Positions 1 through 9,355 are shown, counted from the first letter of the stretch. The stretch: DNA of 64,000 nt from Citrobacter werkmanii NBRC 105721 (GCA_000759755.1 BBMW01000005.1:124001-188000), one strand, 5' to 3'. Numbers and translations are program-made. Notes: a model not told the origin generated them from the letters alone.

Positions 1-1
1 C

Positions 2-2341
2 AAATTACCGCAGACAGAAGCGTCTCCGGCAGCACCCAAAACGCTGGCTGAATGGCAATCGATGCTGCCCAATACCTGGATTAACATCGACAAACTTATT
101 CTTTCTCCCTGGCAGGAATGGCAGGGGAAACTGTCGCTTTCGCTAACGCCCGCCACTCAGCAACTGCGCTACCAGGGTGAAAAGGTTAAATTCCAGGGGC
201 GTCTGCATGGGCAAAATCTCACGGTAAATGAGCTGGATGTCGCTGCATTTGAAGGGCAACCGCCGGTAAAACTGGTCGGTGAATTTACTATGCCGCTGGT
301 TCCGGATGGGTTACCAGTGAGCGGTCATGCCGTTGCGACGCTGAGCTTGCCGCAGGAACCCACGCTTGTGGATGCCGAACTGGAGTGGCAAGAAAACAGC
401 GGACAACTGATCGTCATGGCGCGGGATAGTGCCGATCCACTGCTCGATCTTCCGTGGGAAATAACCCGCCAGCAGTTGACCATCAGCGATGGTCGTTGGA
501 ACTGGCCTTATCAGGGATTCCCGCTAAGCGGGCGGCTGGGCATGAAAGTTGAAAACTGGCAGGCAGGGCTGGAAAACGCCGTGGTGAGCGGGCGTCTGAA
601 CATTCTGACGCAAGGCGATGCAGGTAAAGGAAATGCCGTTTTAACGCTGGGGCCAGGTAAGTTGGGTATCGATAATAACGAGATGCCGTTACAGCTGATC
701 GGCGAAGCGAAACAGGGCGATCTGATCTTCTACGCAAAATTACCCGCCAAACTCACCGGTAGCCTGAACGATCCACAACTGGCGTTTGAGCCAGGGGCGC
801 TGTTGCGTTCGCGGGGGCGGGTAATTGATTCGCTGGATATTGACGAGATTCGTTGGCCGTTGGCGGGCGTAAAGGTAACACAACGCGGGGTGGATGGCCG
901 TCTACAGGCTATTTTGCGTGCGCATGAAAACCTGATGGGGGGCTTTGAACTGCATCTGGATGGTCTGGCAAATGATTTTCTTCCTGATGCCGGTCGTTGG
1001 CAATGGCGCTACTGGGGCGAAGGCAGCTTTACGCCGATGCATGCTCGCTGGGACGTGGCGGGTAAGGGGGAATGGCATGACAACACGCTGAAGCTCTTTG
1101 ATCTCTCCACCGGATTTGATCACCTGCAATACGGCACCATGACGGTGGAAAATCCACGCCTGGTAATGGATGAGCCGATCGTCTGGGTACGGGACGCGAC
1201 CAAACCGACGTTTAGCGGCGCACTATCACTGGACGCAGGAAAAACCGTCTTCACCGGCGGAAGCGTCTTACCTCCCTCAACGCTAAAGTTCAGCGTGGAA
1301 GGCAGCGACCCGACGATTTTCCAGTTCAAGGGCCAGCTTCATGCGGGTGCGATTGGCCCCGTACAGCTAAATGGTCGTTGGGACGGGATCCGTCTGCGCG
1401 GGCAGGCCTGGTGGCCAAAACAATCACTCACCGTGTTCCAGCCGCTGATCCCGCCTGACTGGAAAATGAAACTGCGTGAAGGTGATCTCTATGCGCAGGT
1501 CGCATTCTCGGCCGCGCCGGAACAGGGCTTTGAAGCAGGCGGTCATGGGGTATTAAAAGGCGGTAGCGCCTGGATGCCTGATAACCAAATTAATGGCGTC
1601 GATTTTATCTTGCCGTTTCGGTTTAGCGAAGGCGCATGGCAACTGGGTACGCGTGGGCCTGTTTCACTGCGTATTGCGGAAGTCGTGAATCAGGTGACGG
1701 TGAAAAATATTACTGCCGATCTGCAGGGCGCGTACCCCTGGAGTGAAGGCAATCCATTACTGCTGAGCGATGTCAGCGCCGAACTGCTGGGAGGCAAAGT
1801 CATCATGCAGCAACTGCGGATGCCACAGCACGACCCAGCCTTATTACGGGTGCAGAATATCTCCTCCAGCGAGTTTATTAGCGCGGTTAACCCCAAGCAA
1901 TTCGCCATGTCGGGTCCGGTCAGTGGCGCGTTGCCATTATGGTTAGATAACGAAAAGTGGATCATCAAAGACGGCTGGTTAACCAACCCAGGCCCAATGA
2001 CGCTGCGCATTGATAAAGACACGGCGGATGCCGTCGTTAAAGATAATATGGCGGCTGGCGCGGCAATTAACTGGCTGCGCTATATGGAAATAACCCATTC
2101 CTGGACGAAAATAAACCTGGATAACCTGGGCGTCTTAACGATGCAGGCAACCGTTACTGGCAATAGTCGAGTCGATGGCAAAGTGGGTACGGTTAATTTG
2201 AATTACACCCACGAGGAAAACATCTTTACGCTATGGCGCAGTTTGCGTTTTGGTGACAATTTACAGGCATGGCTTGAGCAAAATGCAGCGCTGCCGGAAA
2301 CCCATTGCCTGGAAGGCAAGGAATGTGAGGAACAACAATGA
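2..2341 (+). CDS. ydbH: YdbH, AsmA-like intermembrane phospholipid transport protein (5' truncated by window edge)
   Basis: The reading frame is open from base 2 to a TGA at 2339-2341, so the N-terminus lies outside the window; about 780 of roughly 880 residues expected for the E. coli protein are present. The visible part is long, beta-rich and repetitive with no membrane helix, as expected for the periplasmic groove of AsmA-like bridge proteins related to TamB and YhdP. In E. coli, YdbH joins YnbE to form an intermembrane bridge that supplies glycerophospholipid to the outer membrane. The stop overlaps the ynbE start by 4 bases (ATGA), which indicates translational coupling. Identity is by recognised sequence similarity and operon order. 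Confidence 0.95.
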   Translation, partial: KLPQTEASPAAPKTLAEWQSMLPNTWINIDKLILSPWQEWQGKLSLSLTPATQQLRYQGEKVKFQGRLHGQNLTVNELDVAAFEGQPPVKLVGEFTMPLVPDGLPVSGHAVATLSLPQEPTLVDAELEWQENSGQLIVMARDSADPLLDLPWEITRQQLTISDGRWNWPYQGFPLSGRLGMKVENWQAGLENAVVSGRLNILTQGDAGKGNAVLTLGPGKLGIDNNEMPLQLIGEAKQGDLIFYAKLPAKLTGSLNDPQLAFEPGALLRSRGRVIDSLDIDEIRWPLAGVKVTQRGVDGRLQAILRAHENLMGGFELHLDGLANDFLPDAGRWQWRYWGEGSFTPMHARWDVAGKGEWHDNTLKLFDLSTGFDHLQYGTMTVENPRLVMDEPIVWVRDATKPTFSGALSLDAGKTVFTGGSVLPPSTLKFSVEGSDPTIFQFKGQLHAGAIGPVQLNGRWDGIRLRGQAWWPKQSLTVFQPLIPPDWKMKLREGDLYAQVAFSAAPEQGFEAGGHGVLKGGSAWMPDNQINGVDFILPFRFSEGAWQLGTRGPVSLRIAEVVNQVTVKNITADLQGAYPWSEGNPLLLSDVSAELLGGKVIMQQLRMPQHDPALLRVQNISSSEFISAVNPKQFAMSGPVSGALPLWLDNEKWIIKDGWLTNPGPMTLRIDKDTADAVVKDNMAAGAAINWLRYMEITHSWTKINLDNLGVLTMQATVTGNSRVDGKVGTVNLNYTHEENIFTLWRSLRFGDNLQAWLEQNAALPETHCLEGKECEEQQ

Positions 2342-2529
2342 AAACGATAGCCGCCATGCTGAGTTTGCTGGCTTCATCTCTGGTGGTAGGTTGTACCCCA
2401 AGAATCGAAGTGGCTGCGCCAAAAGAGCCGATCACGATTAATATGAACGTCAAAATTGAGCATGAAATCCATATCAAAGTTGATAAAGACGTTGAGAGCT
2501 TATTGAAATCGCGCAGCGATCTGTTCTGA
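2338..2529 (+). CDS. ynbE: YnbE, small outer-membrane lipoprotein partner of YdbH
   Basis: A 63-residue protein that begins with a charged start and a hydrophobic stretch ending in the lipobox-like LVVGC near residue 19, so it should be lipidated and carried to the outer membrane. The mature part contains alternating hydrophobic and polar residues (ITINMNVKIEHEIHIKV), a beta-strand pattern consistent with reported stacking against the C-terminal end of YdbH. The start codon overlaps the ydbH stop and the stop lies 7 bases before ydbL, so all three are one operon. Family knowledge gives the role in the YdbH bridge; the lipobox is seen directly. Confidence 0.93.
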   Translation: MKTIAAMLSLLASSLVVGCTPRIEVAAPKEPITINMNVKIEHEIHIKVDKDVESLLKSRSDLF

Positions 2530-2536
2530 GGTAATG

Positions 2537-2860
2537 ATGAAAAAACAGCTTGCAGCGATCCTGGTGGCGCTGAGTTTTATCACCAGCAATGCGTGGGCGT
2601 TGACCCTGAATGAAGCCAGAACCCAGGGGCGGGTGGGGGAAACACTTAATGGTTATCTGGTGGCATTACAAACCGATGCTGAAACGCAGGCGCTGGTGAG
2701 TGAGATTAATAAGGCGCGAAGCGCCAGTTATCAGCAGCTGGCTGAGAGCAATAATATTCCGCCAGACGAAGTGGCAAAAATGGCCGGGCAGAAGTTAGTT
2801 GCTCGCGCTAAACCGGGGGAGTATGTGCAAGGTATAAACGGTAAGTGGTTGAAAAAATAA
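2537..2860 (+). CDS. ydbL: YdbL, periplasmic DUF1318 protein of the YdbH-YnbE system
   Basis: A 107-residue protein with a cleavable signal peptide (residues about 1-20, ending SNAWA) and a DUF1318 domain containing EARTQGRVGET and the C-terminal block KLVARAKPGEYVQGINGKW. Two tandem ATGs exist at 2534 and 2537; the GAGG at 2528-2531 leaves only two bases before the first, so the second is preferred and gives the MKK start seen in E. coli. YdbL is reported to modulate YdbH-YnbE bridge assembly. It is the last gene of this operon; the next gene begins about 110 bases downstream. Confidence 0.93.
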   Translation: MKKQLAAILVALSFITSNAWALTLNEARTQGRVGETLNGYLVALQTDAETQALVSEINKARSASYQQLAESNNIPPDEVAKMAGQKLVARAKPGEYVQGINGKWLKK

Positions 2861-2969
2861 TGGATTGTTGTTTATAAAATCCGATTTTCAATTGTCTCGC
2901 TAAAAAGTAATAGGCGGCAGCGATTAATTAATACACTATAGTTCACTCAATTATTATCAAGGAGTGATG

Positions 2970-3575
2970 ATGACGCTTTATCAGATAAAGCCCGCTTTTC
3001 AGGCGCTTTTACGCCCATTAATGTTCAGGCTTCATAAAAAAGGCGTCACAGCAAATCACGTTACTCTTGCCGCGATGGCGCTTTCTATTGTGACCGGCGC
3101 CGTGCTGGTCGTTTTTCCCCATCCTCAATATTTTATTCTCTTGCCTGGCGTATTGTTTATACGGATGGCGCTTAACGCGCTGGACGGCATGTTGGCGCGT
3201 GAATGCAATCAACAATCACGCCTTGGGGCCATTCTTAATGAGAGTGGAGATATTCTTTCCGATCTTGCGCTTTATCTGCCATTTATGCTGCTTCCAGGCA
3301 GCAACGGACTGATGGTTATCGTGATGCTGTTCTGTACGGTGATGACGGAGTTCTGTGGCGTTCTGGCGCAAACGATTAATGGCGTCCGCAGCTATGCCGG
3401 GCCGTTGGGTAAAAGCGACAGAGCGCTGGTATTTGGTACGTGGGGGCTGGCGCTCTCGCTTTGGCCGCAGCTAGTGCAGTGGAACAATATCCTCTTTGGG
3501 GTAGCCATATTTTTGCTGATCTGGACAGTGATTAACCGCTGTAAAAGTGCATTACGCGAAGAGGGCGTGAAATGA
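2970..3575 (+). CDS. ynbA: YnbA, CDP-alcohol phosphatidyltransferase-family membrane protein
   Basis: A 201-residue integral membrane protein, clearly E. coli YnbA. It carries the CDP-alcohol phosphotransferase signature near residues 70-96: NALDGMLAR, eight residues, GAIL, then NESGD. The canonical motif is DxxDGxxAR-x8-GxxxDxxxD, so the first and third metal-binding aspartates are asparagine here, as I also recall for E. coli YnbA. Three tandem starts exist (GTG 2964, ATG 2967, ATG 2970); AAGGAG at 2959-2964 is best spaced for 2970. The expected reaction would transfer a phosphatidyl group from a CDP-lipid to an alcohol, but the substrate is unknown. Its stop overlaps ynbB by 4 bases. Confidence 0.93.
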   Translation: MTLYQIKPAFQALLRPLMFRLHKKGVTANHVTLAAMALSIVTGAVLVVFPHPQYFILLPGVLFIRMALNALDGMLARECNQQSRLGAILNESGDILSDLALYLPFMLLPGSNGLMVIVMLFCTVMTEFCGVLAQTINGVRSYAGPLGKSDRALVFGTWGLALSLWPQLVQWNNILFGVAIFLLIWTVINRCKSALREEGVK

Positions 3576-4489
3576 TGCTGCTGGAAAAATCCCTCGCGGT
3601 TATTTTCGCGCTGTTGTTGGTCGCAACAGCGGTGAATGGTTTGCTGGTGTGGCTACGTCCAGGCAAAGACTGGCGGGAGCTGACGCTACGCATTCGCACC
3701 TGGTGGATAATCATCGTACTGTTTTCTCTGGCTATTTTAAGCCCAAACTGGCTGGCGTTAACTTTTTTCGCATTGGTAAGTTTTATGGCGCTAAAAGAGT
3801 TTTTGACGCTGACGCCTTCGCGCCAAACCGATCGCATGCCACTGCTGTGGATGTTTATTGCTATCCCGATTAACTACTGGCTGATTGGCATCAATTGGTA
3901 CGGCATGTTTGTGGTGTTTATCCCGGTATACGCATTCTTATTCTTACCCGTACGAATGGTCATTGCGGGCGATACGCAGGGGTTCTTGCGCTACGCTTCG
4001 CAGCACCACTGGAGCCTGATGACCACCGTTTTTGCCTTCAGCCATGTCGCGTTTTTGCTGGTTCTGCCGGATGACGGCAAACAAACCGGCGCATTGCTGG
4101 TGCTGTTCCTGGTTGGCTTAACGGAATTCAACGATATCGCGCAGTACCTGTGGGGCAAATCGATTGGGCGGATCAAAGTGATGCCCACAGTCAGCCCTAA
4201 TAAGACGCTGGCGGGACTGGTTGGCGGCGTAGCGACCACCACGCTGTTGGCCGCGTTGTTAGGACCGTTGATGACGCCGCTAAGCATACCGCTGTCGCTA
4301 CTGGCTGGCTTTATTATCGGTATTAGCGGTTTTTGTGGCGATGTGGTGATGTCGGCTATCAAACGTGATATTGGCGTGAAGGACAGTGGAACACTGCTGC
4401 CTGGCCATGGCGGTATCCTCGATCGGCTTGACTCTCTGATCTTCACCGCCCCCGTATTTTTCCATTTCATTCGCTACTTTTGCTACTAA
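3572..4489 (+). CDS. ynbB: YnbB, CdsA-family phosphatidate cytidylyltransferase-like membrane protein
   Basis: A 305-residue polytopic membrane protein (304 if the second ATG at 3575 is used). The C-terminal third contains the CTP:phosphatidate cytidylyltransferase signature: SAIKRDIGVKDSG followed by LLPGHGGILDRLDS (about residues 260-290), with the lysine, aspartate and glycine-rich elements all intact. By family it should make a CDP-activated lipid from a phosphatidic acid, which is the substrate class used by the preceding gene product YnbA. It overlaps ynbA and is separated from the following acyltransferase by only 3 bases. Recognised from similarity to E. coli YnbB (298 residues). Confidence 0.92.
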   Translation: MMLLEKSLAVIFALLLVATAVNGLLVWLRPGKDWRELTLRIRTWWIIIVLFSLAILSPNWLALTFFALVSFMALKEFLTLTPSRQTDRMPLLWMFIAIPINYWLIGINWYGMFVVFIPVYAFLFLPVRMVIAGDTQGFLRYASQHHWSLMTTVFAFSHVAFLLVLPDDGKQTGALLVLFLVGLTEFNDIAQYLWGKSIGRIKVMPTVSPNKTLAGLVGGVATTTLLAALLGPLMTPLSIPLSLLAGFIIGISGFCGDVVMSAIKRDIGVKDSGTLLPGHGGILDRLDSLIFTAPVFFHFIRYFCY

Positions 4490-4492
4490 CTT

Positions 4493-5134
4493 ATGCTGAG
4501 TTCAATTCTGCGAACGCTGTTTACGCTGTGTATCGTCTGGCCGGTGATTTGGCTGTGGCTGGGGCTGCGTATCAGACATCGGGAGCGTTTGCCCACCCGC
4601 GGACCGGCAATTATTGTCGCCAATCACAACAGCCATATGGATGTGTTTGCGTTGCTTTCGCTCTTTCCGCTGCGCCGGCAGTCATTGGTTCATCCGGTGG
4701 CTGCCGCTGACTATTTCCTGCGTAATAAAGCAATGGCCTGGTTTGCGCTAAATATTCTCAACATTATTCCTATCTCGCGAAAGGGCGGAGAAACCAATCC
4801 GCTGGCGCAGTGTGAACAGGCATTACGCGACGGAAAGATCCTGATCCTCTTTCCGGAAGGGACGCGGGGAGAGCCTGGAAAATTATCGCCGTTGAAGTCA
4901 GGGTTATGGCATCTGAGCCAGCACGTACCTGAGGTACCGATTATTCCCGTCTGGCTACGTGGCACAGAATCTGTCATGGCGAAAGGGAATCGTATACCGC
5001 TCCCGCTGTTTATTGATGTCAATATTGGCAGTGCTTTGTATTTTCATGGGGATAAATCTCTCTTCATGGACGAACTCAGACAGCAACTGTTGCTGTTGGC
5101 GCAACAAACTAAAGGATTACATTTGCATGAGTGA
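4493..5134 (+). CDS. PlsC-like 1-acyl-sn-glycerol-3-phosphate acyltransferase family protein
   Basis: A 213-residue protein with an N-terminal membrane helix (about 4-24) and PlsC/LPLAT domain motifs in order: NHNSHMD near residues 43-49 (the HxxxxD catalytic motif), a PISRKGG block near 93, FPEGTRG near 119-125 (substrate phosphate binding) and IPVWLRG near 150. All catalytic residues are present. The family moves acyl chains to lysophosphatidic acid or a related lysolipid. It lies between ynbB (3-base gap) and ynbC (8-base overlap), so it belongs to the cassette. As I recall the K-12 locus, b1409 (ynbB) is directly followed by b1410 (ynbC), so this gene is an addition. No strong ribosome binding site is visible; coupling to ynbB is likely. 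Confidence 0.88.
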   Translation: MLSSILRTLFTLCIVWPVIWLWLGLRIRHRERLPTRGPAIIVANHNSHMDVFALLSLFPLRRQSLVHPVAAADYFLRNKAMAWFALNILNIIPISRKGGETNPLAQCEQALRDGKILILFPEGTRGEPGKLSPLKSGLWHLSQHVPEVPIIPVWLRGTESVMAKGNRIPLPLFIDVNIGSALYFHGDKSLFMDELRQQLLLLAQQTKGLHLHE

Positions 5135-6887
5135 TATACGCGTGCCAGACGAACGACATTTTTTGACCAGCGACAGTACCGAACTGTTTTATCGCTACTG
5201 GCCGGCAACTGCCCCAGGCGTGATATCAAAAGTGATTGTTATGTTCCATCGTGGTCATGAACATTCCGGGCGCCTACAGCATATTGTGGATGAGTTAGCG
5301 ATGCCGGATACCACATTTTATGCCTGGGATGCGCGAGGTCATGGCCATTCTCCGGGCCAACGTGGCTATAGTCCTTCTTTGGCGCGTTCAGTTCAGGATG
5401 TCGAAGAGTTTGTGCGTTTCGCCGCCGCAGACAGCCATGCCGCAATGGAAGATGTGGTGGTCGTGGCGCAGAGCGTTGGCGCGGTACTGGCCGCGATCTG
5501 GGTACATGACTACGCACCCGCTATTCGTGGACTCGTACTGGCATCTCCGGCCTTCAAAGTGAAATTGTATGTGCCGTTTGCCCGTCAGGGGTTGGCATTG
5601 ATGCACCAGTTGCGCGGCCTGTTTTTCGTCAACTCTTATGTTAAGGGTAAATACCTGACGCATGACGTCGATCGTGTGGCGAGCTTTAACCTTGATACCC
5701 AGATCACCCGGGCTATTGCGGTGAACATCTTGCTGGATCTCTACAAAACGGCGGAACGCATTGTCAGCGATGCTGCCGCCATTTCGTTACCAGTGCAGTT
5801 ACTGGTGTCCGGAGATGATTTCGTTGTGCATCGCCAGCCGCAAATTGATTTTTATCAGCGCCTGAGAAATCCCCTCAAGGAACTGCACGTGTTGCCGGGG
5901 TTTTACCACGACACGCTGGGCGAAAAAGATCGGCATCTGGCGTTCGATAAAATGCGTGACTTCATTTCTACGCTATACGCCATGCCGCCGCAGCGTTTTG
6001 ATTACAGTAACGAAGATCGCTGGAGCCCTGGCGCAGATACCTGGCGGATGCTCAGCGGGGGACCTGCGCGATATTCTCTTGACGACATTGCCTACCGTGG
6101 TTTGCGCTATGGCATGAAGCTGTTGGGGACGCAATCAGCAGGTGTTCGTCTGGGGTTTGACACCGGTTTTGATTCTGGCAGCACGTTGGATTACGTCTAT
6201 CGCAATCAGCCGCAGGGCAGTAGCGCACTGGGGCGTTTAATCGATAAAAATTACCTTAACAGCGTAGGCTGGAAAGGGATCCGTCAGCGTAAAATTCATC
6301 TGCAAATGCTGATTAGTCAGGCGGTTGCACAGCTGGCGGAGCAGGGCATGTCGGTGCATGTGGTGGATATTGCTGCCGGACACGGACGTTATGTGCTCGA
6401 CGCGCTGGAGGGAGAAAAGGCAGTACGTTCAATTTTACTGCGCGATTACAGCGAACTGAATGTGAATAAAGGCCGGGAAATGATCGCCAGCAGAGGCATG
6501 GCTGAGATTGCTCGTTTTGAACAAGGCGACGCCTTCAACCGCGAACAGCTGGCGGCGCTTGAACCTCGTCCTGCTCTGGGGATTGTCTCCGGTTTGTATG
6601 AGCTTTTTCCTGAGAATTCACTGGTCAAAAATTCGCTGGCCGGGCTGGCTGAGGCGATAGCGCCGGGCGGAATATTGATTTACACCGGACAGCCCTGGCA
6701 CCCGCAGCTTAAAACGATAGCCTGGTCGCTGACCAGTCATAAAGACGGTAAAGCGTGGGTTATGCGTGTGCGTACGCAGGGTGAAATGGATGCGCTGGTC
6801 CGCGAAGCGGGCTTTGAGAAGTGTGCGCAGCTGATTGATGAGTGGGGTATTTTTACCGTTTCCATGGCGGTGCGTCGTGCTTCCTGA
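5127..6887 (+). CDS. ynbC: YnbC, alpha/beta hydrolase fused to a SAM-dependent methyltransferase
   Basis: A 586-residue two-domain protein matching E. coli YnbC (585). Residues about 1-285 form an alpha/beta hydrolase of monoglyceride-lipase type: the nucleophile elbow AQSVGA near residue 115 is a relaxed GxSxG, an aspartate lies in SGDDFVV near 230 and a histidine in YHDTLGEKD near 258. Residues about 330-586 form a class I methyltransferase with motif [12 protein letters not shown] near 410. The start at 5127 overlaps the acyltransferase gene by 8 bases. A fused lipase and methyltransferase in an operon of lipid-synthesis enzymes suggests deacylation plus methylation of one lipid; this is inference and no substrate is known. 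Confidence 0.92.
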   Translation: MSDIRVPDERHFLTSDSTELFYRYWPATAPGVISKVIVMFHRGHEHSGRLQHIVDELAMPDTTFYAWDARGHGHSPGQRGYSPSLARSVQDVEEFVRFAAADSHAAMEDVVVVAQSVGAVLAAIWVHDYAPAIRGLVLASPAFKVKLYVPFARQGLALMHQLRGLFFVNSYVKGKYLTHDVDRVASFNLDTQITRAIAVNILLDLYKTAERIVSDAAAISLPVQLLVSGDDFVVHRQPQIDFYQRLRNPLKELHVLPGFYHDTLGEKDRHLAFDKMRDFISTLYAMPPQRFDYSNEDRWSPGADTWRMLSGGPARYSLDDIAYRGLRYGMKLLGTQSAGVRLGFDTGFDSGSTLDYVYRNQPQGSSALGRLIDKNYLNSVGWKGIRQRKIHLQMLISQAVAQLAEQGMSVHVVDIAAGHGRYVLDALEGEKAVRSILLRDYSELNVNKGREMIASRGMAEIARFEQGDAFNREQLAALEPRPALGIVSGLYELFPENSLVKNSLAGLAEAIAPGGILIYTGQPWHPQLKTIAWSLTSHKDGKAWVMRVRTQGEMDALVREAGFEKCAQLIDEWGIFTVSMAVRRAS

Positions 6888-8028
6888 ACAGCGTAAAGTG
6901 ACGGGGCAGGCGCTGGGGTGGTTACTGCTGTTGGCCCCCTTTTTTTTCCTTACGTACGGCAAGGTGAATCAGTTTACCGCCTGGCAGGATGCTCAATTTC
7001 ACAACGTTGGCAGCATCGTTTTTGCCTGGGAATCTGCCATTCCTTTTATTCCGTGGACCATCATCCCGTACTGGAGTCTGGATCTTTTTTACGGGTTATC
7101 TCTGTTTGTTTGCACTACACGTTTCGAGCAGCGTCGACTGGTGCTCCGGCTGGTGCTGGCATCAATAATTGCCTGCGGCGGCTTTTTACTGTTTCCGTTG
7201 CAGTTTAGTTTTACGCGTCCTGAGGTGACCGGTGCGGCAGGGTGGCTGTTCGCACAACTGGAACAGTTCGATCTACCCTATAACCAGTCGCCGTCACTGC
7301 ATATCATACTCTGCTGGCTGCTGTGGCGGCACTTCAGTCGCTATCTGTCCGGCGGCTGGCGCAGGCTATGTGATAGCTGGTTTTTACTGATCGCTATATC
7401 CGTGCTGACCACCTGGCAGCATCATTTTATCGATATTATTACCGGTCTGGCGACAGGGATGCTGATTGACTGGCTGGTCCCGGAACAACACCGCTGGCGC
7501 TGGTGTAAGCCGGATGCTGCTCGCCTGAGGCTGATGCGTCGTTATCTGTTTGGATCAGCATTATGTTTTATCACCGCCGCATTGCTGACGCCGTGGTTGT
7601 TATGGCCTGCGCTGGCATTGCTGATGGTTGCGTGGGGTTACGCTGGATTCGGCGCAGCGGTGACGGCTAAAGATCCGCAGGGCCAACTGCCTCCCGCCGT
7701 TTACTGGCTGTCATTACCGTGGCGAGCGGGAATGTGGCTGTCGATGCGCTGGTTTACCCGACGTCTGCCTGCGATAAGCCCGGTGGTGGCTGGCGTGTAT
7801 CTCGGCTGTTACCCGCACAGCGTGCCTGCGCAAAATGCGGTGCTAGTTCACTGTGCCTTAGGTCTCTCGCGCAGTGCGATGGTGGTTGCGGCGTGGTTGT
7901 TACGTTACGGTCATGCGGCGACGGTAGGGCACGCCGTGGCGCAGATTCGGGCGAGTCGGCCACAGGTGGTACTGACAGATAAACATCTGGAGATGCTGCA
8001 ACAATGGCAACAGAAAGTGACGACGTAA
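6877..8028 (+). CDS. ynbD: YnbD, PAP2-like membrane domain plus dual-specificity phosphatase domain (apparently internally shortened)
   Basis: Start chosen at GTG 6877, which overlaps ynbC by 11 bases and gives the [10 protein letters not shown]-terminus; the protein is then 383 residues, against about 430 for E. coli YnbD. Six or more membrane helices precede residue 290. PAP2-type histidines appear in NQSPSLHI near 137 and TWQHHFIDI near 181. The C-terminus has the cysteine phosphatase signature HCALGLSRS near 325 (C-x5-R intact). Only about 13 residues separate the strand GVYLGCYP from this P-loop, where related phosphatases have roughly 60. The missing part should carry the general-acid aspartate. 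Role inferred: dephosphorylation of a lipid phosphate made by this operon. Confidence 0.85.
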   Translation: MLPEQRKVTGQALGWLLLLAPFFFLTYGKVNQFTAWQDAQFHNVGSIVFAWESAIPFIPWTIIPYWSLDLFYGLSLFVCTTRFEQRRLVLRLVLASIIACGGFLLFPLQFSFTRPEVTGAAGWLFAQLEQFDLPYNQSPSLHIILCWLLWRHFSRYLSGGWRRLCDSWFLLIAISVLTTWQHHFIDIITGLATGMLIDWLVPEQHRWRWCKPDAARLRLMRRYLFGSALCFITAALLTPWLLWPALALLMVAWGYAGFGAAVTAKDPQGQLPPAVYWLSLPWRAGMWLSMRWFTRRLPAISPVVAGVYLGCYPHSVPAQNAVLVHCALGLSRSAMVVAAWLLRYGHAATVGHAVAQIRASRPQVVLTDKHLEMLQQWQQKVTT

Positions 8029-8405
8029 CAGAAAGTGAAGATCTTCAGAGTGGTTTGTTGCGACATACGTTAGCGAGCTGGCGCTTCATCCTGCTTTTTT
8101 CCCTGCCGCCGCTGGCGTGGGTGCTTTTTGTCGCGCCGCCAGGAATACTGCGAGCCGTTATCGCCCTGTTATGCGCCATAGTCTGGTTTGGCTGTTGGCG
8201 ATTATGGCTCGACGAACGTTATTTTTCGCTGATCACCGCACAAAACAATACGCAGGCTGGAGAGGCGCTGTACTTTATCTGGCGACGTGAACGACTGAAG
8301 ACACTCACGCTGGCCGATCGCCAGTCAGGCGCATTAAAACAGTATCGACATACGCTCTGCATGGTTGCGGTTCAGTGGGCTTTCTGGCTCGTGCAGTTGG
8401 TATAG
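8004..8405 (+). CDS. small membrane protein, last gene of the ynb cassette, function unknown
   Basis: A 133-residue protein that starts inside ynbD (25-base overlap) in another frame. It has an acidic N-terminus ([14 protein letters not shown]), two probable membrane helices (about 27-44 and 51-69), a basic-rich cytoplasmic stretch ([17 protein letters not shown]) and a final hydrophobic segment (about 119-133). I do not recognise the family. A GGAG at 7989-7992 is somewhat far from the ATG, so translation may be coupled to ynbD. Its overlap and orientation make it part of the same transcript, perhaps as an accessory or scaffold subunit for the lipid enzymes; that role is inference only. Confidence 0.75.
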   Translation: MATESDDVTESEDLQSGLLRHTLASWRFILLFSLPPLAWVLFVAPPGILRAVIALLCAIVWFGCWRLWLDERYFSLITAQNNTQAGEALYFIWRRERLKTLTLADRQSGALKQYRHTLCMVAVQWAFWLVQLV

Positions 8406-8503
8406 CATTCATTCGGATTATTCATCGACATCGCAATAGTTGCCACACGGCATCAAACTGATGTTGATATAGTTCAACACCGGTCGCGTCGTGGAGTGAA
8501 ATC

Positions 8504-8695
8504 ATGTGGCTTCTCAAGTGGTATGTCTGGAATCGTTGGGTGTTCAAGCTGTTAAGCCGGGATGTCGCGGAGCCGGAACAATTTTTACTTCATTGCTGGG
8601 AAGAAAATCTGGCGAAGTGCAGGGAATATGCCACCATCTGGCGTGATATTAATCGCATTCACGGCAAGCAGGTACATGTGCGGGCAAAGAAGTAG
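8504..8695 (+). CDS. short conserved-looking protein of unknown function
   Basis: A 63-residue reading frame with ATG 8504 preceded by GGAGTGA at 8493-8499, well spaced. The protein is rich in tryptophan and charged residues (MWLLKWYVWNRWVFKLL at the start, then a mixed helical part with CWEENLAKCREYATIW and a basic end VRAKK). The N-terminal 17 residues look amphipathic and could sit at a membrane face. No motif is recognised. It follows orf133 after 98 bases and is followed by a hairpin at 8707-8730, so it may be a separate small transcript or the tail of the ynb operon. Support comes from the start site, sensible composition and terminator placement. Confidence 0.55.
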   Translation: MWLLKWYVWNRWVFKLLSRDVAEPEQFLLHCWEENLAKCREYATIWRDINRIHGKQVHVRAKK

Positions 8696-8706
8696 GTACC
8701 GAGAAT

Positions 8707-8730
8707 CCCTCCCACCGGATGGTGAGAGGG
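8707..8730. terminator. hairpin between convergent orf63 and azoR
   Basis: Arms CCCTCCCACC (8707-8716) and GGTGAGAGGG (8721-8730) pair with one mismatch around a 4-base loop GGAT. It lies between converging genes and could terminate both; there is no strong T-run on either side. Confidence 0.55.
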
Positions 8731-8737
8731 TGAATTA

Positions 8738-9355
<618 letters not shown>

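Noticed and set aside
3991-4470. 159-residue minus-strand frame inside ynbB
   Set aside because: It lies wholly antisense to a gene with an intact CdsA signature, is rich in Ser/Pro typical of reversed high-GC codons and has no ribosome binding site.
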